From positions 558,001 through 622,000 of the forward strand of contig SEMN01000227.1 in assembly GCA_005408345.1 (NCBI GenBank): a stretch of DNA of 64,000 nt, written 5' to 3'. This document shows positions 1 to 12,599 of this stretch, piece after piece. The position numbers and the translations under genes were made by a program. The DNA is from Macquaria australasica. Taxonomy: Eukaryota; Chordata; Actinopteri; Centrarchiformes; Percichthyidae. Under the pieces are notes generated by a model, which was given only the letters and a program-made list of their open reading frames with translations, made no database searches and was not told where the DNA came from. The stretch's first letter is position 1. Each line of letters begins with the position of its first letter.

Positions 1-9
1 GACCCCCCA

Positions 10-90
10 AAACTGAAATATCACACACACACACACACACACATACATACATATATATATGTATGTGTGTGTTTGTGGTATTTCAGTTTA
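10..90. repeat. Imperfect palindrome with CA/TA/GT core
   Basis: The left arm contains AACTGAAATA followed by a CA run. The right arm contains a GT run followed by GGTATTTCAGTTT, close to the reverse complement of the left arm. The centre is an alternating CATA/ATAT tract. The whole could fold into one long hairpin. It may be a small foldback element or a microsatellite that grew inside a palindrome; I cannot tell which. Confidence 0.6.
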
Positions 91-1114
91 CTTCAAAATC
101 AATTCATCAACCTTTTCAGCTGCACAGACAGCAACACTGACATTCTCTGAACAGATGGGTATGAGCTCTTTTTCTTGGCTGTTTTGAGAGATGTTGAGTT
201 GTAAAAGTGTACCTAGAATCCAGCTTAAAAAACTTTCTATTTTTATCAGTAATGGAGGCCCAGACTGGAACGTTTCCAACTTGTGCCTCAAGTCCCACAA
301 GAATAATTATTACCTGGGGAGATAAATGTTGATTTCAATCCCCTGAGATGCCAGCTGTAAAGTCAAAACTTCAGCACAGATGTCTTGCCATATTTTGGTT
401 AAGATTGGAGCCTCCTGATAATGCGTATTCTGTGGAAAATCATTTTCTTTTGGGCACAATTTTCCTCTGGATATTTGATTAATCTTTGTCCTTTCAGAGG
501 CATCAGTTCTTTCAACTTCAGTGCAAAGTTCAAGTCAAACTTTGCCAAAACAAAAATGACTGTATCTAGACACAGGGGCAATTCTGTGTATTATTTTGTG
601 TAACTGTTTTGCATAAAACACGGAGGTATCAGGGGTACTTTTAATTTGATGAGGTCTACACAAAATGTTCAACCCTGCAAGTTGAGCTTTTCGCTGCTGA
701 ACCACCAGAATGTACCTTTTTTTTTTTGCTTAAAGTAAATGATTTAGTATTTTCTGTGTTTGTCACAGGAGTGGCAGCAGAGAGAATTTGGAGTTCATGT
801 CTTTGTTTTTGTTCCCCTCTGTTGCCTTTTTCTCAGGAACAACATTTCCCTGCATCCCCCTGTGTCCTGGCTGAGCATCTCATTTTGCGCTGCACTCTCT
901 CTCTTTCCATATTTGATTTTTCACTCCCTCTTTCTCTTCCATTTTTCACTCTCACCTGTTTCCCTTCTCGTTCTCAGGATCTCTGCTTTCCTCCCTGTAT
1001 TGTTGGCACTGCTAACAGGCTTTTCGAAGTGGCCTTCAGAAGCAGCTGGATCGCCGCCAGGAGCCTTTGGAGACCTGCCAGGCCGTCATATGCCCCTCTC
1101 CACTTTATCCTCCT

Positions 1115-1330
1115 CCGCCTGCCCACCTCTGCTTCTCCTCCTCTACACATTTTAATCTCTTTTTTTCTCCACGCCACTATTCATCCATCCTCCCCCTCTC
1201 CCTCTCTCAGCCTACTTCTTCTCACTCTTCTGCATCTCTTTGCTTGTCGGCCTCTCCCCTCCAACTCACATCGTTTCATCTCTCGCTGCTCTTTTTCCTC
1301 CAAATCACTGCTCAATCTTTCTTCAACATT
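1115..1330. repeat. Pyrimidine-rich tract
   Basis: The + strand is strongly C/T biased over about 200 bases (runs such as CTCCTCCGCC, CTCCCCCTCTCC and CTCGCTGCTC). This is simple low-complexity DNA of the kind common in fish introns, and it explains the long open frames on the + strand here. Confidence 0.6.
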
Positions 1331-2276
1331 ATACTGTCAAAAACAAAATTGGGATTTCATGAAGCTAAACTATAATCACTCTCTACTAGCTGCTCTCCAA
1401 ACTATTACTTATAACTTATTTGACAACCTGATTTTTTGTAAACATATCCCCCTGGGGAGGGCGACCAAATAGCACAGCTGTCCAGCAGTAAAATAGTGGG
1501 ACTTTTTATCATTTATACAAGTACATTATCCACAACACTCAACCTTACTTCGTCTCTCTTCTTCTTTCCCCATTTTCACCCATTCTCCTTCCTCTTTTTC
1601 TACCCATTTTTCTCTCTCTATTTGGGTCAGCCACATTTTGCATCAGGTCTATATTCGGGTCTCTTTCGGACTGGGTCTGACTGTCCTCGGGTGCCTTTCA
1701 GGTCTATTTTTTTTAACACGTCAATTCTGGGTTTTAAGGGGTTTTCCAGTCTGAAGGAATGTCACGAAACATCCCAAAAAAATGTTTCTCCAGGTAGTGA
1801 GGGGATAAAAATCAATTTGATGCATCAACCTGCAACTCATGCAGAAGATTTTTGGCAGCTCCTGTCTTGCTAATCAGTGACTTCAGGCAGACACGCAATC
1901 TGTCAGTCAGTATCCTGTCTTTAAAAAGGTATGCTTTCTTTTTGCCAGATTCCCTCTTAACTGTTTCTTTCCTCTTCCTGACTCTTTCACCTTTCCCACA
2001 TGTCTCCCCTCTTATTTTGTGTTATGTCTTTTTCTCCAACCCCACTCTCCCATCACAATTTACTGTACCTTTCTTCAGAATCATTAGCACGCTAACTCCA
2101 GAAAGTCACACAAGTAATAGTTTTCCAGCCCTTTGCAAATTATTTCGAGGTGCCTCTGAGCAAAGCATTGCATCCCAAATCACTGTCAGATTGCTCTTAG
2201 AAAGTGTGGAAACTAATGAAATGTGAAGCAGGTTCTTGCTGGAAAGTGCTCAGTCAACTTCCTGGAAGAAGTAAGT

Positions 2277-2294
2277 AAAAAAAAAAAAAAAAAA
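2277..2294 (+). repeat. A18 homopolymer
   Basis: Eighteen consecutive A follow GTAAGT. The run could be a retroposed tail, but no recognisable retroposed body precedes it. Confidence 0.8.
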
Positions 2295-4229
2295 GGGCAT
2301 GTGCACACTCATGAACAAACAAAACCACAAACATGCAAGGTGAATATTAAATCTAAGAGTGACTTGTCAATCTTTGTCCCTGGGGAGAATCATGTTTCCA
2401 AGTTTTGGGAAAAGTAAATTTCTAGAAATGTGAACGCATTGCTGTCTTTTTACAGTAGCTGCATGTCTGCAGCTCATCTCAAAAGCATTAAGCTAACACA
2501 TTAACTCAATACATAATCTACATATGAATGCAAATGGTAACCCCTGGCTGACACTTTGCATATGCATGCTGTGGTTTCACCATGTTTTCTGATCAGTCCT
2601 CATATCTAAATCACAAAAAATAGGTTGATTGTCAAATGACCCAGATTGCTAATCTGACCCTAAGTAACGCTCTTAACGTCAGTCTTTACTTGCTTATTTC
2701 AGGTATAGAAAAGGTAATGATTAAAAAATTATAATTACAAAAATACCATTTACACTGCAAACACTCGGAAGTTTAAGCATTCACTGTGATTGACTAACCT
2801 AGTGGAACTCTTTCTGTATATTTACAACAGGAGCACTTTTGCCTTTTCTCCCCATTTGTTTTTTTCAATTTCTATAAAGAAAAGCGGTTTCTGAGCTTCA
2901 TGCAGTAGGAAAAACAGCTACTTTTTGATGTGTTTGGCTGAAAACGATCAGCTCTAATAAATAAAATGTAAAAGATGAGTCTTTAACTGTAGACTAATAC
3001 TGCTGTGTGGATGTGCTTTTGCCTTCAAGCAAAAAAATCGCAGCTTCGCATTCATGGTTACTGGCCAAGCTACCCCTGATGCATGATGCAGTAAACTCCT
3101 GGGATCTTTATTGGCCTCTCTTTTCATGAATGATATTGGAACATAGAAAAGACCTCTGCATCCACAGTGTCCTTAGGACAGAGACAAATCCTCAGATGAA
3201 TTGGGGGGCTCAGCTGACCCAAACCTGACCTGTGTCTTTGTCGTCAGACTGAAAATAATCTAACCAGCCTCCTGTTCCTTCAGTTCTTGCAGCAGGAGTG
3301 AAGATAAGCAACCAAACAAAGCTGCAACACACTGAGATGCTGCTACAAAGTACATGCACACTGTAGCTGACACGCTTGCTACCAAACCTCTTTCCTGTTA
3401 AAGTCATTCTCTTTTATTTTACAATCCCTTGGCAGCAAAGTAAGCCAAACATGTACAAGACGTCAAGTCTAGTTACATGACAGTATTTGTTATTGGTCCT
3501 GGCGTAGCCTCTCTCTGTGCTTCTATTTGATTTTATAAAGCCATTTCTTGTTTTCTTGCCTCAGGAAACACCTGTGAAAATCAGTCTAACTGCTCTGGCA
3601 ACATGACAATATGTGCCAGAATATAGCTGACTGCTCTGTGCCTTTGTATTTATTCGCACCAGTAAAACAGAGCCAACAGAAAGAGGCGACCGGCTCCCAT
3701 CACACCCAGAAGCAGATGCTGTGTAGGCCTGAATTCAGGAGAGGCGTCTGTGCTTTTCTGCTCCGCTTCACTGAAAAAACACTGAATCACCAGAAGGGGA
3801 AAGTAACTAAATGTAATTTTGACATATTTCTGAGTATCTACATTTAATGGGTTTTTGTTACACTATAGTGTTACACTACATTTCACTGTGTTTCAGAGAA
3901 AAATGTACTTTTTCCCTTCACTATATTTGTCTCACAGCTATAGTTACAGGATACTTTTCTGTAATACTTCCTCTGTACCTCAAGGGATGTTCTGGTATTT
4001 GTCCACATGGGTAATCACAGCAGATTGTTGATGTTAGTGTGAACCTGTGGCTTGCTCTGTGTCCATCATAAAGTAGTGACAGGAAATGTGAGAAGAAGGT
4101 TCAAATCTGCAAGTTTCTGAGTTCCAAAAATAGAATTATTAGATACACACCAAGCACTTTTCATCAACTGCCACAATAAAGACTCCAGCTGTGATTTTTT
4201 ACTAATAAGAGTATCAAGGAATTACATCT

Positions 4230-4800
4230 GGCAGACTATCGTGTAGGTAGGTAGCAAATATAGACCTACACTGGGTTGGATCAGAAACATCAAATTAAGT
4301 TGCAGTTTATAACAAAAGCTACGGGGATTTTCTGGGAACTACTTCCAGTGTTTACATTAATTTGGACTCCAAGTGTATGAGATGATTTCTGTTAAAGGAT
4401 AAGGCGGGGGATATTTTTTTTATTGCCAACCACAAATCCCATAAACTACCAAAATCAACCATGATTGATGCTACTAATAAGTATTGTCTGTGTAGCCAAA
4501 GCCTGATAAAGTATAGCATATTCCTCTGCTTCGTAGAGCTCCATTGTTGTGCAGAAACAATGAAAAACACATCATTGAGCCACACTGTTGTTCCTTCATT
4601 ACCATGAACACAAACTGTAGTTTATTCTGACTCAATCCAACATACACCGTCCTGCTGCACCAAATACTCTCTAGAGCACCAAATATGTTTTAATCTGCAG
4701 ATGTGGATAGTCTCCGACAAATGTCCTTCTGTTTTAGTAACCTTTGCTAAAAACTATAGTGCCCAGCTGAGATTTCAAGTTATTGTGACCAATATACATA
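4230..4800. repeat. Candidate percomorph interspersed repeat
   Basis: The segment around 4380-4590 (AACAATGAAAAACACATC near 4557 and CCAACCACAAATCCCATAAA near 4427) resembles a dispersed fish repeat I have seen in non-coding percomorph DNA. No terminal repeats or target duplication are visible and the family name is unknown. A genome-wide copy count would decide it. Confidence 0.35.
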
Positions 4801-7800
4801 ATGGAAAAGAGCAACACCTGTGTTGACAAATACGAGATTTCTTCTTCAAAAAGTTCAATGCAGGTCATTTACTTGTAATGAAGAATGTTTAAACTGTCGT
4901 ATTGCTACTTTTTCTTGAGTGAAAGATCTCAATACTTCATCCACCACTGGTATAGCATTGCGCAGTTACGCTCAAGCAGACATGCAGTATAGGAACAAAC
5001 ACATCAAACTACATGCATGCACAGATTACAGACTGAAACACACACACTCACCTCAGTGTATGAGTGTGCTGATTCGGAGTTTCTGACAGGGTCCGGGGGA
5101 TTTCTCTAATCACCTGAGATGAGGAGGTAGAAAGATATGGTCAGCATGTGAAGGATGGGCCGCTTCTAAGCTGATCATCTCCTCCCAGGCCCATATTATT
5201 ATTTCCCAAGTTTCTCCAATTAAGGAGTGCTGATGTGGGATCAGCGCACAGATCTAACACACTCATCAATTTCATTACAGTGGTAAAAGGCAGAACCAGA
5301 ACCGAGGGACCAGATCAGCAGAATACCCCAAAAATCCTTCACAAATGGAGCTTCACGGAGCTCTGGAGGTCGTTTCAGCTCTCTGAGCCCTCGTCTCAGT
5401 TAAAGTTGTGCTGTGTGGACTTCTGTTGTGTTTTTATGTTAAATCACTGTGGTTTAGTCGTTTAGCAACGTTGCAGCCAGCGACTGCATATTAAAAAAGC
5501 GAAAAACCAATTCATCACCTGTAGTGACTACACTGTTGTTTATGTTTATGCTGCCATACAGTATTTACTGAAAACCATTAGTAAACTATGTGCTGTCCCT
5601 GTTTTATTAAAGACTTCACCTGGCAAGTTTTTACGTTGGTTGCTTCATTGGTTCTAATAGTCAGGACGTTTTAGCAAAAAATGTGAGGAGCTAAAGTAAA
5701 AGCCAGTAAACTTATAATAGATTGAAAGTGACTGTTAATACGGTGTCACATGTTATCATGTATCTGAAAATAACAGAACAGGAAGTTCTTTTTGCCAACC
5801 TCAGTGGCGTAAACTAGAGAATAAAAGGTCATAACTGACTGATTTTCCCCCAAAGTTGGATGACACGTTCTGTGCTCATGATGGGTGTTGGGAGTAATTT
5901 TGACATTCGATATCGTGGCATCAACCAAACATTGACCAGTGAATCAGATGAAAACCGCCGCCATCATACAATCAACAAAACTCTGTAACAAAACAAATGT
6001 TGCTACACTGAGGGTCTGAAAATAGTTCCAGCAATAATGTTCCGAGTCAGCAGCTTATTATGTCATTAGACAATAAATGAACCACAATAATTAGAAATCA
6101 CTGAGTGCTTACTTCAACATTTTCAGGACTTCTGAAACTTCCCAAAGAACTTTTTCAGTCCAGATTAAAAACAGATTTAAATTCCTCTGTTCAAAACAGA
6201 TCTAAATATAAAAGTGACACTACTGCAGTAGACCAGTGTGTAATAAGTCAGTCACAAAGTGAGAGATGGTAGATAATCCACAGCAGCTTCATCATTGTGT
6301 CACAAGTGCCAAAACAAAAACAACCAAATATATATCTTGAAACTGATGCAGGTATATTATGTTTGCACAGATTCATGAGCACAATGCAAACTTGCAGAAA
6401 TTATGTAGTGACGCAGAGAACAAACGGTAGGATACATTTACACACAGGGGTGAAAGTGTGTCCCTGACTTGTTGGAGGTTGGGTGAAAGCCTGCTTAGTT
6501 TCCAGCTGTGTGATAATCCTGATGACAGAATGTGCTGATGTGATGAAAATCTAGATACACTCATCTAATGTTCATCACACCAAAACTTTCTCAGCCCTCT
6601 CGCAGTCTCTAACCCCAACCATTTAATCTGAACCATCTATAACCTAAAAGGTAACCATGTGATCAGTTGAGTGTGATGCTACCGTCCTCAAATGAGCAGC
6701 CAGTAACTCTTACTGTAAGAAGTTTTCAATAGATGTTTTGTACTATTTTTTTGCCTATGACTCTGGGTGTCCATAGGTTTTCACTGGAGTATCTCTTTAA
6801 CAATGCACAATGATAACTCACATTATCACTAGCCTGTCAGTGCTATGTAGAAATTCGGGAAATAGTTATCATTCTTTGTTTGTTTGTTTTTTTGTTCTGG
6901 CAGATGACCCCTCCCCCATACATACATGTAGCCATACATTCAGGTATGTATCAAACATTGTTAATACATGTAAATAAGTGCAGTTTGCAGCAGGTGAGAG
7001 ACAAGTTATGCATTTAAGTATCAACAGCAGCACTATAATACTGTGGTACTGTAGTGAGATGAAGATGTAGGGAAGCTGAGGGCTGCAAAAACATTTTCCA
7101 TCAGCAAATCCAGTGTCAGTGTAGAGCCGTTATTGGCACTGGTGACACACCTGGGCTGAGACTTTAATGATTCCCTTTCAGGCTGGGGAATAAAAATACT
7201 GTTAAAGGAATTAGAGGCTCAGCAGAGTGGAGCCACGCAGCATATGGAGGTTTAAAAATGTGGACGAATCAGCAGCTTTTACTTAACGGCAATTCATGAA
7301 AACGCTTGGAATCTGAGACTTATTGAGTGTGAAAAGCAACAAATGTTTGCAACAGTCGGTGTGTATTTGCATATGTGACTATATGTAATGTAAGTCACTG
7401 GGTGTCTTGAAGCGTACAAGCTCAACAGAGTCAATTTTCATCCTATCCCACCACCCCCGCTTCCATTGCACTGTTGTGTCTAATGTTTGCACGTACGCAC
7501 ACACATGCACGCAAACTGTGTTTTGAGTCTGCTCCTGAAAAACTGATCAGATGGTACAATATACAGTGTTCCATTTATATAATCTATTCTATCATACAGT
7601 ACATAGAAACTAAAACTGAAAACTTTCATTTAGATATTGCATCTGTCATCATGACTTATTTCATTGATTTAGCTTGTTTAAGACTCAGACTTTGACATAC
7701 AGTGTTTTTCACCAGCAGCAAAAGGAAAAGTCAGGTATTTTTCAACTTAGTGTATTTCTCATAAATAGGCCATCATGACTCCATGGGTCTTGCTAACTTT

Positions 7801-8916
7801 GCACTCCTCCGTTGTAGAAATTTAGGGAAATGAGGAATCTCCTACAGCTTTCCAAATAAACATGATTTTTACATGAATTATTTCAAACGTTTGTCTCTGA
7901 GTCTGACTGAAAGTAAACACAGAAAGTAGTCCCCTGGGATGGAATCTATGACCCGTAGTGACCCAAGTTAGTGTGACCCCATGTAGAGTCTCGATGGATG
8001 GCATCTTTTACGGGAAGGTTGAAAAATACCGGCCTTTTCCTGTAAAGATCCCCTCCAGACATGTTTTAACATATATATAAATGGCTCTACTTTGAATAAT
8101 AATTTGTCTCTGATATTCTTTTCACAAAAAAAGTTCAATTATCTTGTTAAAATCTTACTACTACTCCGTCTCCATCATTAAAAATCCAGAATCTATAAAT
8201 ATAAGTTCAACTGCTGGACCACAGGTGTTTCCTGCATCATTCTCAGTGTATGTGACCACTGGAGGCTTCAAGTTTCCACATCACACGTTTTGCAAGTTGA
8301 ATATTGGACCAGGACTGGCTGCTTCCAAACAATTTGTGGTGTCACAAATCACGCCTGTAGGCCCACCCCTGAAAATGGGATTTTCAGTGAGCACATAGAA
8401 ACTTTCCACTTTCAGCAGATGAATGTGAAAACATCCTTCTAGTGTCAAACTCTGCACACACATCATTCTGTACAGTGAAGCTCAAACATTCAACTGTAGG
8501 AACAAGAAGACAAACACATTTTTGAGTGGAGGGGAAGTTTCTTGACTTAGTCTCTGAAGTAAATAAAGACGATGACTTCATGGCTTGTTAATCGGGACTT
8601 TTCTCACAATTATTAGAGCAACTGCAGCAGCTACCCCAACAACAACAATAAGACCAGCCACATTTGACACTAAAGCGATGAAGTCAAAATGGCTCGAGCC
8701 ATTTCAGCCACGACATGAGCACACCCTTGCTCTTCGTACTCATGATGCAGTGAGCGAGCTGACCCCCTCCTCCTTAATTTAATTACATTTTCATCTTTTC
8801 AGAAAACAGTACTCATTCCCCACATGTGGCTCATGGCCATCCTGCTGACAGTGACTGAGCTGTGAATGCATGACACTCTTACCAATGTCTCTATTATTAT
8901 CATTTCTTTTCTATTC
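4801..8916. other. Non-coding; possible conserved patches
   Basis: No coding region is recognised. The patches at 5140-5235 and 7100-7330 are less repetitive than their surroundings and carry TAAT/ATTA-type and AATTAAGG motifs. They could be conserved non-coding elements, but only alignment to other fish would show that. A (TG)/(CA)-poor AT-rich background fills the rest. Confidence 0.4.
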
Positions 8917-9372
8917 TACATGGAGAGCACAAGAATACAGCACCCATTACACACACTGCCGCCCAATTAGAGCAGGAATGTGAATTAATGAGGAGGTCAG
9001 GGCAGGTTAATGAAGGGTGGCGCTGATCTGCTGAGGGCTGAAATTAAAAACTGTATCCTCTGTCCGAATAAAGTTTCACCGAGGCAGCTGCTCCCTCCGA
9101 CTCGCTATTGTCATGTTAGTGCTGTCTTGTGTTTGTGCTATCACTCTTTAAACTATCACGCAGCTCTGAGCGGCTGCTGTGAGGGCGGGCGGTGGCGTGT
9201 CATATTTTATAGGCCGCTGTCAGCCTGCGGGGCCGTCGCCTCCTGAACAGGACTTCATATTCACTGTTTCATGGAAATTAAATAAAATAAACCAGTTACA
9301 GCAAGAAAGAGGAGAAGAGGCAGAAATGAGCACCTAATGAGCACACCCCTGTATTCTTGTGCTCTCCATGTA
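8917..9372. repeat. 24-bp perfect inverted repeat around 408 bp
   Basis: The left arm 8917-8940 and the right arm 9349-9372 are exact reverse complements (core GGAGAGCACAAGAATACAG on the left). The 408-bp interior is unusually GC-rich in its 9140-9245 part. The right arm abuts the tail repeat that starts at about 9372. The arms may be terminal repeats of a small element or a local inverted duplication made when the neighbouring repeat inserted. Confidence 0.8.
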
Positions 9373-9437
9373 AAGTGCCCTGAGATAACTTTGTTATGAT
9401 ATGGCGCTATATAAATAAAACTGAATTGAATTGAATT
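9372..9437 (+). repeat. GAATTGAATT-tailed interspersed repeat, 3' end only
   Basis: The segment reads AAGTGCCCTGAGATAAC, then TATGGCGCTATATAAATAAAA, then GAATTGAATTGAATT. This is the 3' end of a very common fish repeat; the tail repeats suggest retroposition by a LINE-type 3' end. The same sequence recurs at 48.6 and 49.3 kb, nearly identical, so the three copies belong to one subfamily. Confidence 0.75.
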
Positions 9438-10844
9438 AATGTTCAGAATAATTAATAATAAATATGTTTGAGATTTTTATGGGTTATAAGTAATCTAATG
9501 CTTGTATATCAGTTTACGGGGAAAACGATCATCCCCTTGAGATAATTTAATATCCTGGAAATACACTGCAAAAACTCTACATCCTTACAAGTGTTATTTA
9601 TTATTGAATTCTCAACAGCTCATTTTAATATCAAACAAGTGGGGGGGGCGGGGGCGGGGGGGGGGACTGACAATGGAATTACACAACAACCACACAGATG
9701 CAAAACCTGAAATGACCTATTATACATTAAGAGGGGGGATCATTTCTTCAAATATTCTTGCCGTTTCATTTTGGAGTGAAAGCCTTCCACTAGAGGTTAT
9801 GTGAGTCTGAGTGAGTGAGTATCTGAGTGAGTCTGCAAATAAGCAGTTTGTCTTTTGATCTTTTAGTTATCTTGATCAAGATGTTCTCTTGTTGAAATTT
9901 ATAGTGATCAAAGTAGTCCTTGGAGAAAACAGATGCATGTAGTAAGAAGTGTGCTTAGTAAGAATGTGCTGTTAGCCGTGTGTCAAATATGGGTCAGGAA
10001 ACCCAAGCAGATAACTGGAAAACATCCACAAATCCTCAGACTCGCTTGACAGACAAACAACTGCATAACAGAAACAAACCTGCAAACCTAACGAGCTAAA
10101 AGAGAAAATGTTTCCAGCGGGAGACTCTGCATCTGCAGGTGGGGATGTGATTCTAACTGACAGACGATTGTTTAACAAAAAAAAGCAAAAACCCGACTCT
10201 TTGGGGAAAATGAAGGCTTCAATTTCCTGGGCAGCCTGCGGAAGCAGCGGCTGATGGCACACGGGGCTCAAACAGACTCAAAAACTCTGAACACTGCAAA
10301 CATCCTGCAAGAGCCAAGCTGAGAAATGAGCTACTGCAAACCAATCAAGCTGCACTGAACCAACACGCCAGGAGCTTTTCAAAAGGAGAGGGGAGGCGAT
10401 CATGTCTGCGGCACACACATGAAAGGACACCTGATATCAGAGATGGGAAAAGGCAATGAGCAAAGACCCGGCCGTCTTTTTTTTTCTTTATGTATTTAGA
10501 CTTTGCAGTTTCTATTCTCTCTGGCAGAGAAGAATCAAAACTCTGAAATGAGGATCACAACACTGAGGGGGATTGATTCTGTAGACAAACATCGCCTTCA
10601 ACAACAAAAGATGATATTCATTTTTCATTTTCATGTTGACTGACTTTATTAATCACTGAAAGAGGCAGAAAGGGTGCATTAAACTAATGAACACTTGTGG
10701 GTGCAATAAGATATGCTTGATCACCCTCCATACTGTTCCAGATGTTTGTGACGGCCAAAAGATGTTCCTCGAAAAGGAAGGAAAAAGTGTCCGGAGCAGG
10801 AAGAGAATGAAAGGAAAGAATGGAAAGCCCCCCGTTTTGCTCAT
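9438..10844. other. Non-coding, with G-rich tract
   Basis: No gene is recognised. The stretch includes the G-rich run at 9641-9665 and GAGT-type short repeats near 9806-9832. The remainder is unique-looking AT-rich DNA. Confidence 0.45.
9641..9665 (+). repeat. G-rich tract, possible G-quadruplex
   Basis: Twenty-five bases contain only G apart from two single C, giving three G blocks of 8, 5 and 10. This is enough G for a four-stranded fold with short loops on the + strand. Confidence 0.7.
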
Positions 10845-10990
10845 CTTCCCTTTGCTCAGATTTCCAGTCCTTGTTTCTCCAACTCAGTTTTCCATCTACT
10901 TTCTCCATCTAAACCTTTCTTTCTCTCCCATCTCTCAATTTCTAGGTCACTCTCTATCTTTCCCTCTCTGTCTCAGCTCCACAGATTTTA

Positions 10991-11021
<31 letters not shown>

Positions 11022-11040
11022 CATCCATCTCTCTCCAGCT
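10845..11040. repeat. Pyrimidine-rich tract with (CT)n
   Basis: A C/T-biased stretch ending in an uninterrupted CT dinucleotide run at 10991-11016, followed by CCATCCATCT. Low-complexity DNA with no coding value. Confidence 0.75.
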
Positions 11041-11175
11041 AAGAAAGATTAAAGTGGAGGCAGAAGTCGCGTTAATGGCCATCAGCTCATCCTGTGCAGG
11101 CAGTTCCCTGTCTGCACCGCCTACCTGCTTAATTAGTCGAGAGACGAACCTCTGGCAATGAACCTGGCACTAACT
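11041..11175. other. Candidate conserved non-coding element
   Basis: This non-repetitive block lies just after the CT microsatellite. It contains GCGTTAATGGCCATCAGC, the paired-homeobox-like core TTAATTAG and TGGCAATGAACC. Balanced composition and homeodomain-type cores are typical of vertebrate developmental enhancers. This is inference from composition only. Confidence 0.25.
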
Positions 11176-11499
11176 GCGCACCAACACACACACACATCTT
11201 TGTACGTACAGTATGTCCTTATGAGGACCTTGTATCACTATATTCATTTCATAATCCTACCTTACCCCATACAGTAATAATTAAAAATATTCCCAGATAA
11301 ATAATTTGAGCTTTGCCGCTTTTTATATATTGTATTAACAACAAATGGTGATCAACCTGTTATCCTGCAGCCTAAAGTCTGTAGCCTCATTATGAGCACC
11401 ATACTGTTCATTGCACACCAGAAAACAAAACTGTTCTATCAAATCAATTCTTGGCTAGATGAAAATTGGAGACACAACTTAACTACCATAAGAAAGGAG

Positions 11500-12075
11500 A
11501 AAAAAAAGTGAAGTTTGTCCTGAGGGTGGCGCCAGAGGAAAGGCCAAGTTGTTAAATAAATCAAAAGAATGTATCCTCTGTATATTCGCCATTTTAGGAC
11601 ATCTCAGACCCAGACCTCAGTCTAAGGTGGACTTGCTTGCTAATTTTACTTTTAGTATGTAACGTTTACATGTAGCTTGTTAGCATGTAACATTTAGCAT
11701 GCTAGCATAATAACATGCTAACATTTAGCATGTGTAACACATGTTTATCTTTATCTAAAATTACATTGAGACTGAAAGGAATTCAGTCATTAGTTTTAGT
11801 TTAAGACATACAGTATCTTTGCCTTGTTGTGTTGGACAAGTGGAAATTTTGACCTGTTGGTGGAACTAAATGAAACGTCAGAGGATAACCCAAGTCATTA
11901 GGAGTCGTCCTCTGGGGATCATGAATGTCTTCCTTTCAATCCAATCCAAGTTTTATGACAATCCATCTAATAGTCGAGATATTACAGTCTGGATCAAAAT
12001 ATTGGACTGATCGACCGTCATGCCGACATTGCTGTCCCTAGAGCCACATTGCCATGAAGTTCTGCATTTGATGTT
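11500..12075. repeat. Old interspersed repeat, family A copy 1
   Basis: The segment contains GGTGGCGCCAGAGGAAAGG, AACATGCTAACATTTAGCAT, TCCTCTGGGGATCATGAATG and AATCCATCTAATAGTCGAGA, then GGACTGATCGACCGTCATG. This phrase order is typical of an abundant fish dispersed repeat, and related phrases recur at 14.44-15.0 and 45.5-45.7 kb. It also carries internal GCTAACAT-type short repeats. The family name was not determined. Confidence 0.55.
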
Positions 12076-12545
12076 TTTTTTAAATAGAAGAACAGGGTAG
12101 TCCACAATATGATCCATAGGCACTATGGCTAAACAAAGAAGAGTGCTACCTACAGAAATCTCATCAATTGGAGGTTAAGGAAGAAAGACAGGTGATTTTG
12201 GCAATATACCTAAACAGAAAGCTAGCATCTGCATCCTCTCAGACACCCTGGAGTAAGAACTGAGAGCAGAATCAGTCACTGAAAACACAATGTCATATGC
12301 GTTGTGGCTTAAAAAATGGTTGTGTTACCTCAGCCCTGTGTGCTGCTCATCATTTGGTGTATGGGAGATTCCAGGTACTAATGTCCATGCATCTGTTTAA
12401 CCTGAACCCGAGCCTGTAATTTACCCTTGACGTAAGGATCGTCCAAAATGACCTCACTTTGTAAACATGTCCTCACTCTGACGGTCTAAAGCATAGAGTC
12501 AGTCCTACCAATATATTCCTATATTCCTACCAAAGTAGGAAAACA

Positions 12546-12546
<1 letters not shown>
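12076..12546. other. Non-coding, nothing recognised
   Basis: AT-rich spacer with no recognisable gene, terminal repeats or tandem structure. Confidence 0.4.

Positions 12547-12597
<51 letters not shown>
12547..12597. repeat. (CA)n microsatellite, 51 bp
   Basis: Uninterrupted AC repeat of about 25 units. Long perfect CA runs are typical of teleost DNA and usually polymorphic. Confidence 0.97.
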
Positions 12598-12598
<1 letters not shown>

Positions 12599-12599
12599 C

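Larger units (their letters stand above)
91..4229. other. Non-coding, no gene seen
   Basis: No open frame here resembles a known protein. The 248-codon frame at 726-1472 is a by-product of pyrimidine-rich sequence that lacks stops. The stretch holds the CT-rich tract at 1115-1330, another at 1540-1625 and an A18 run at 2277-2294. A splice-acceptor-like TTTCTTGCCTCAG at 3553-3565 is followed by a short Cys/Asn-rich frame, but no convincing donor follows it. Confidence 0.5.

Noticed and set aside
726..1472. 248-codon open frame, + strand
   Set aside because: It follows a pyrimidine-rich tract, is rich in Ser/Leu/Phe and has no domain; low-complexity artefact.
3553..3625. Splice-acceptor-like TTTCTTGCCTCAG followed by a Cys/Asn-rich frame (GNTCENQSNCSGNMTIC)
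   Set aside because: It resembles an extracellular Cys-rich exon, but the frame ends after 20 codons and has no credible donor site; probably chance.
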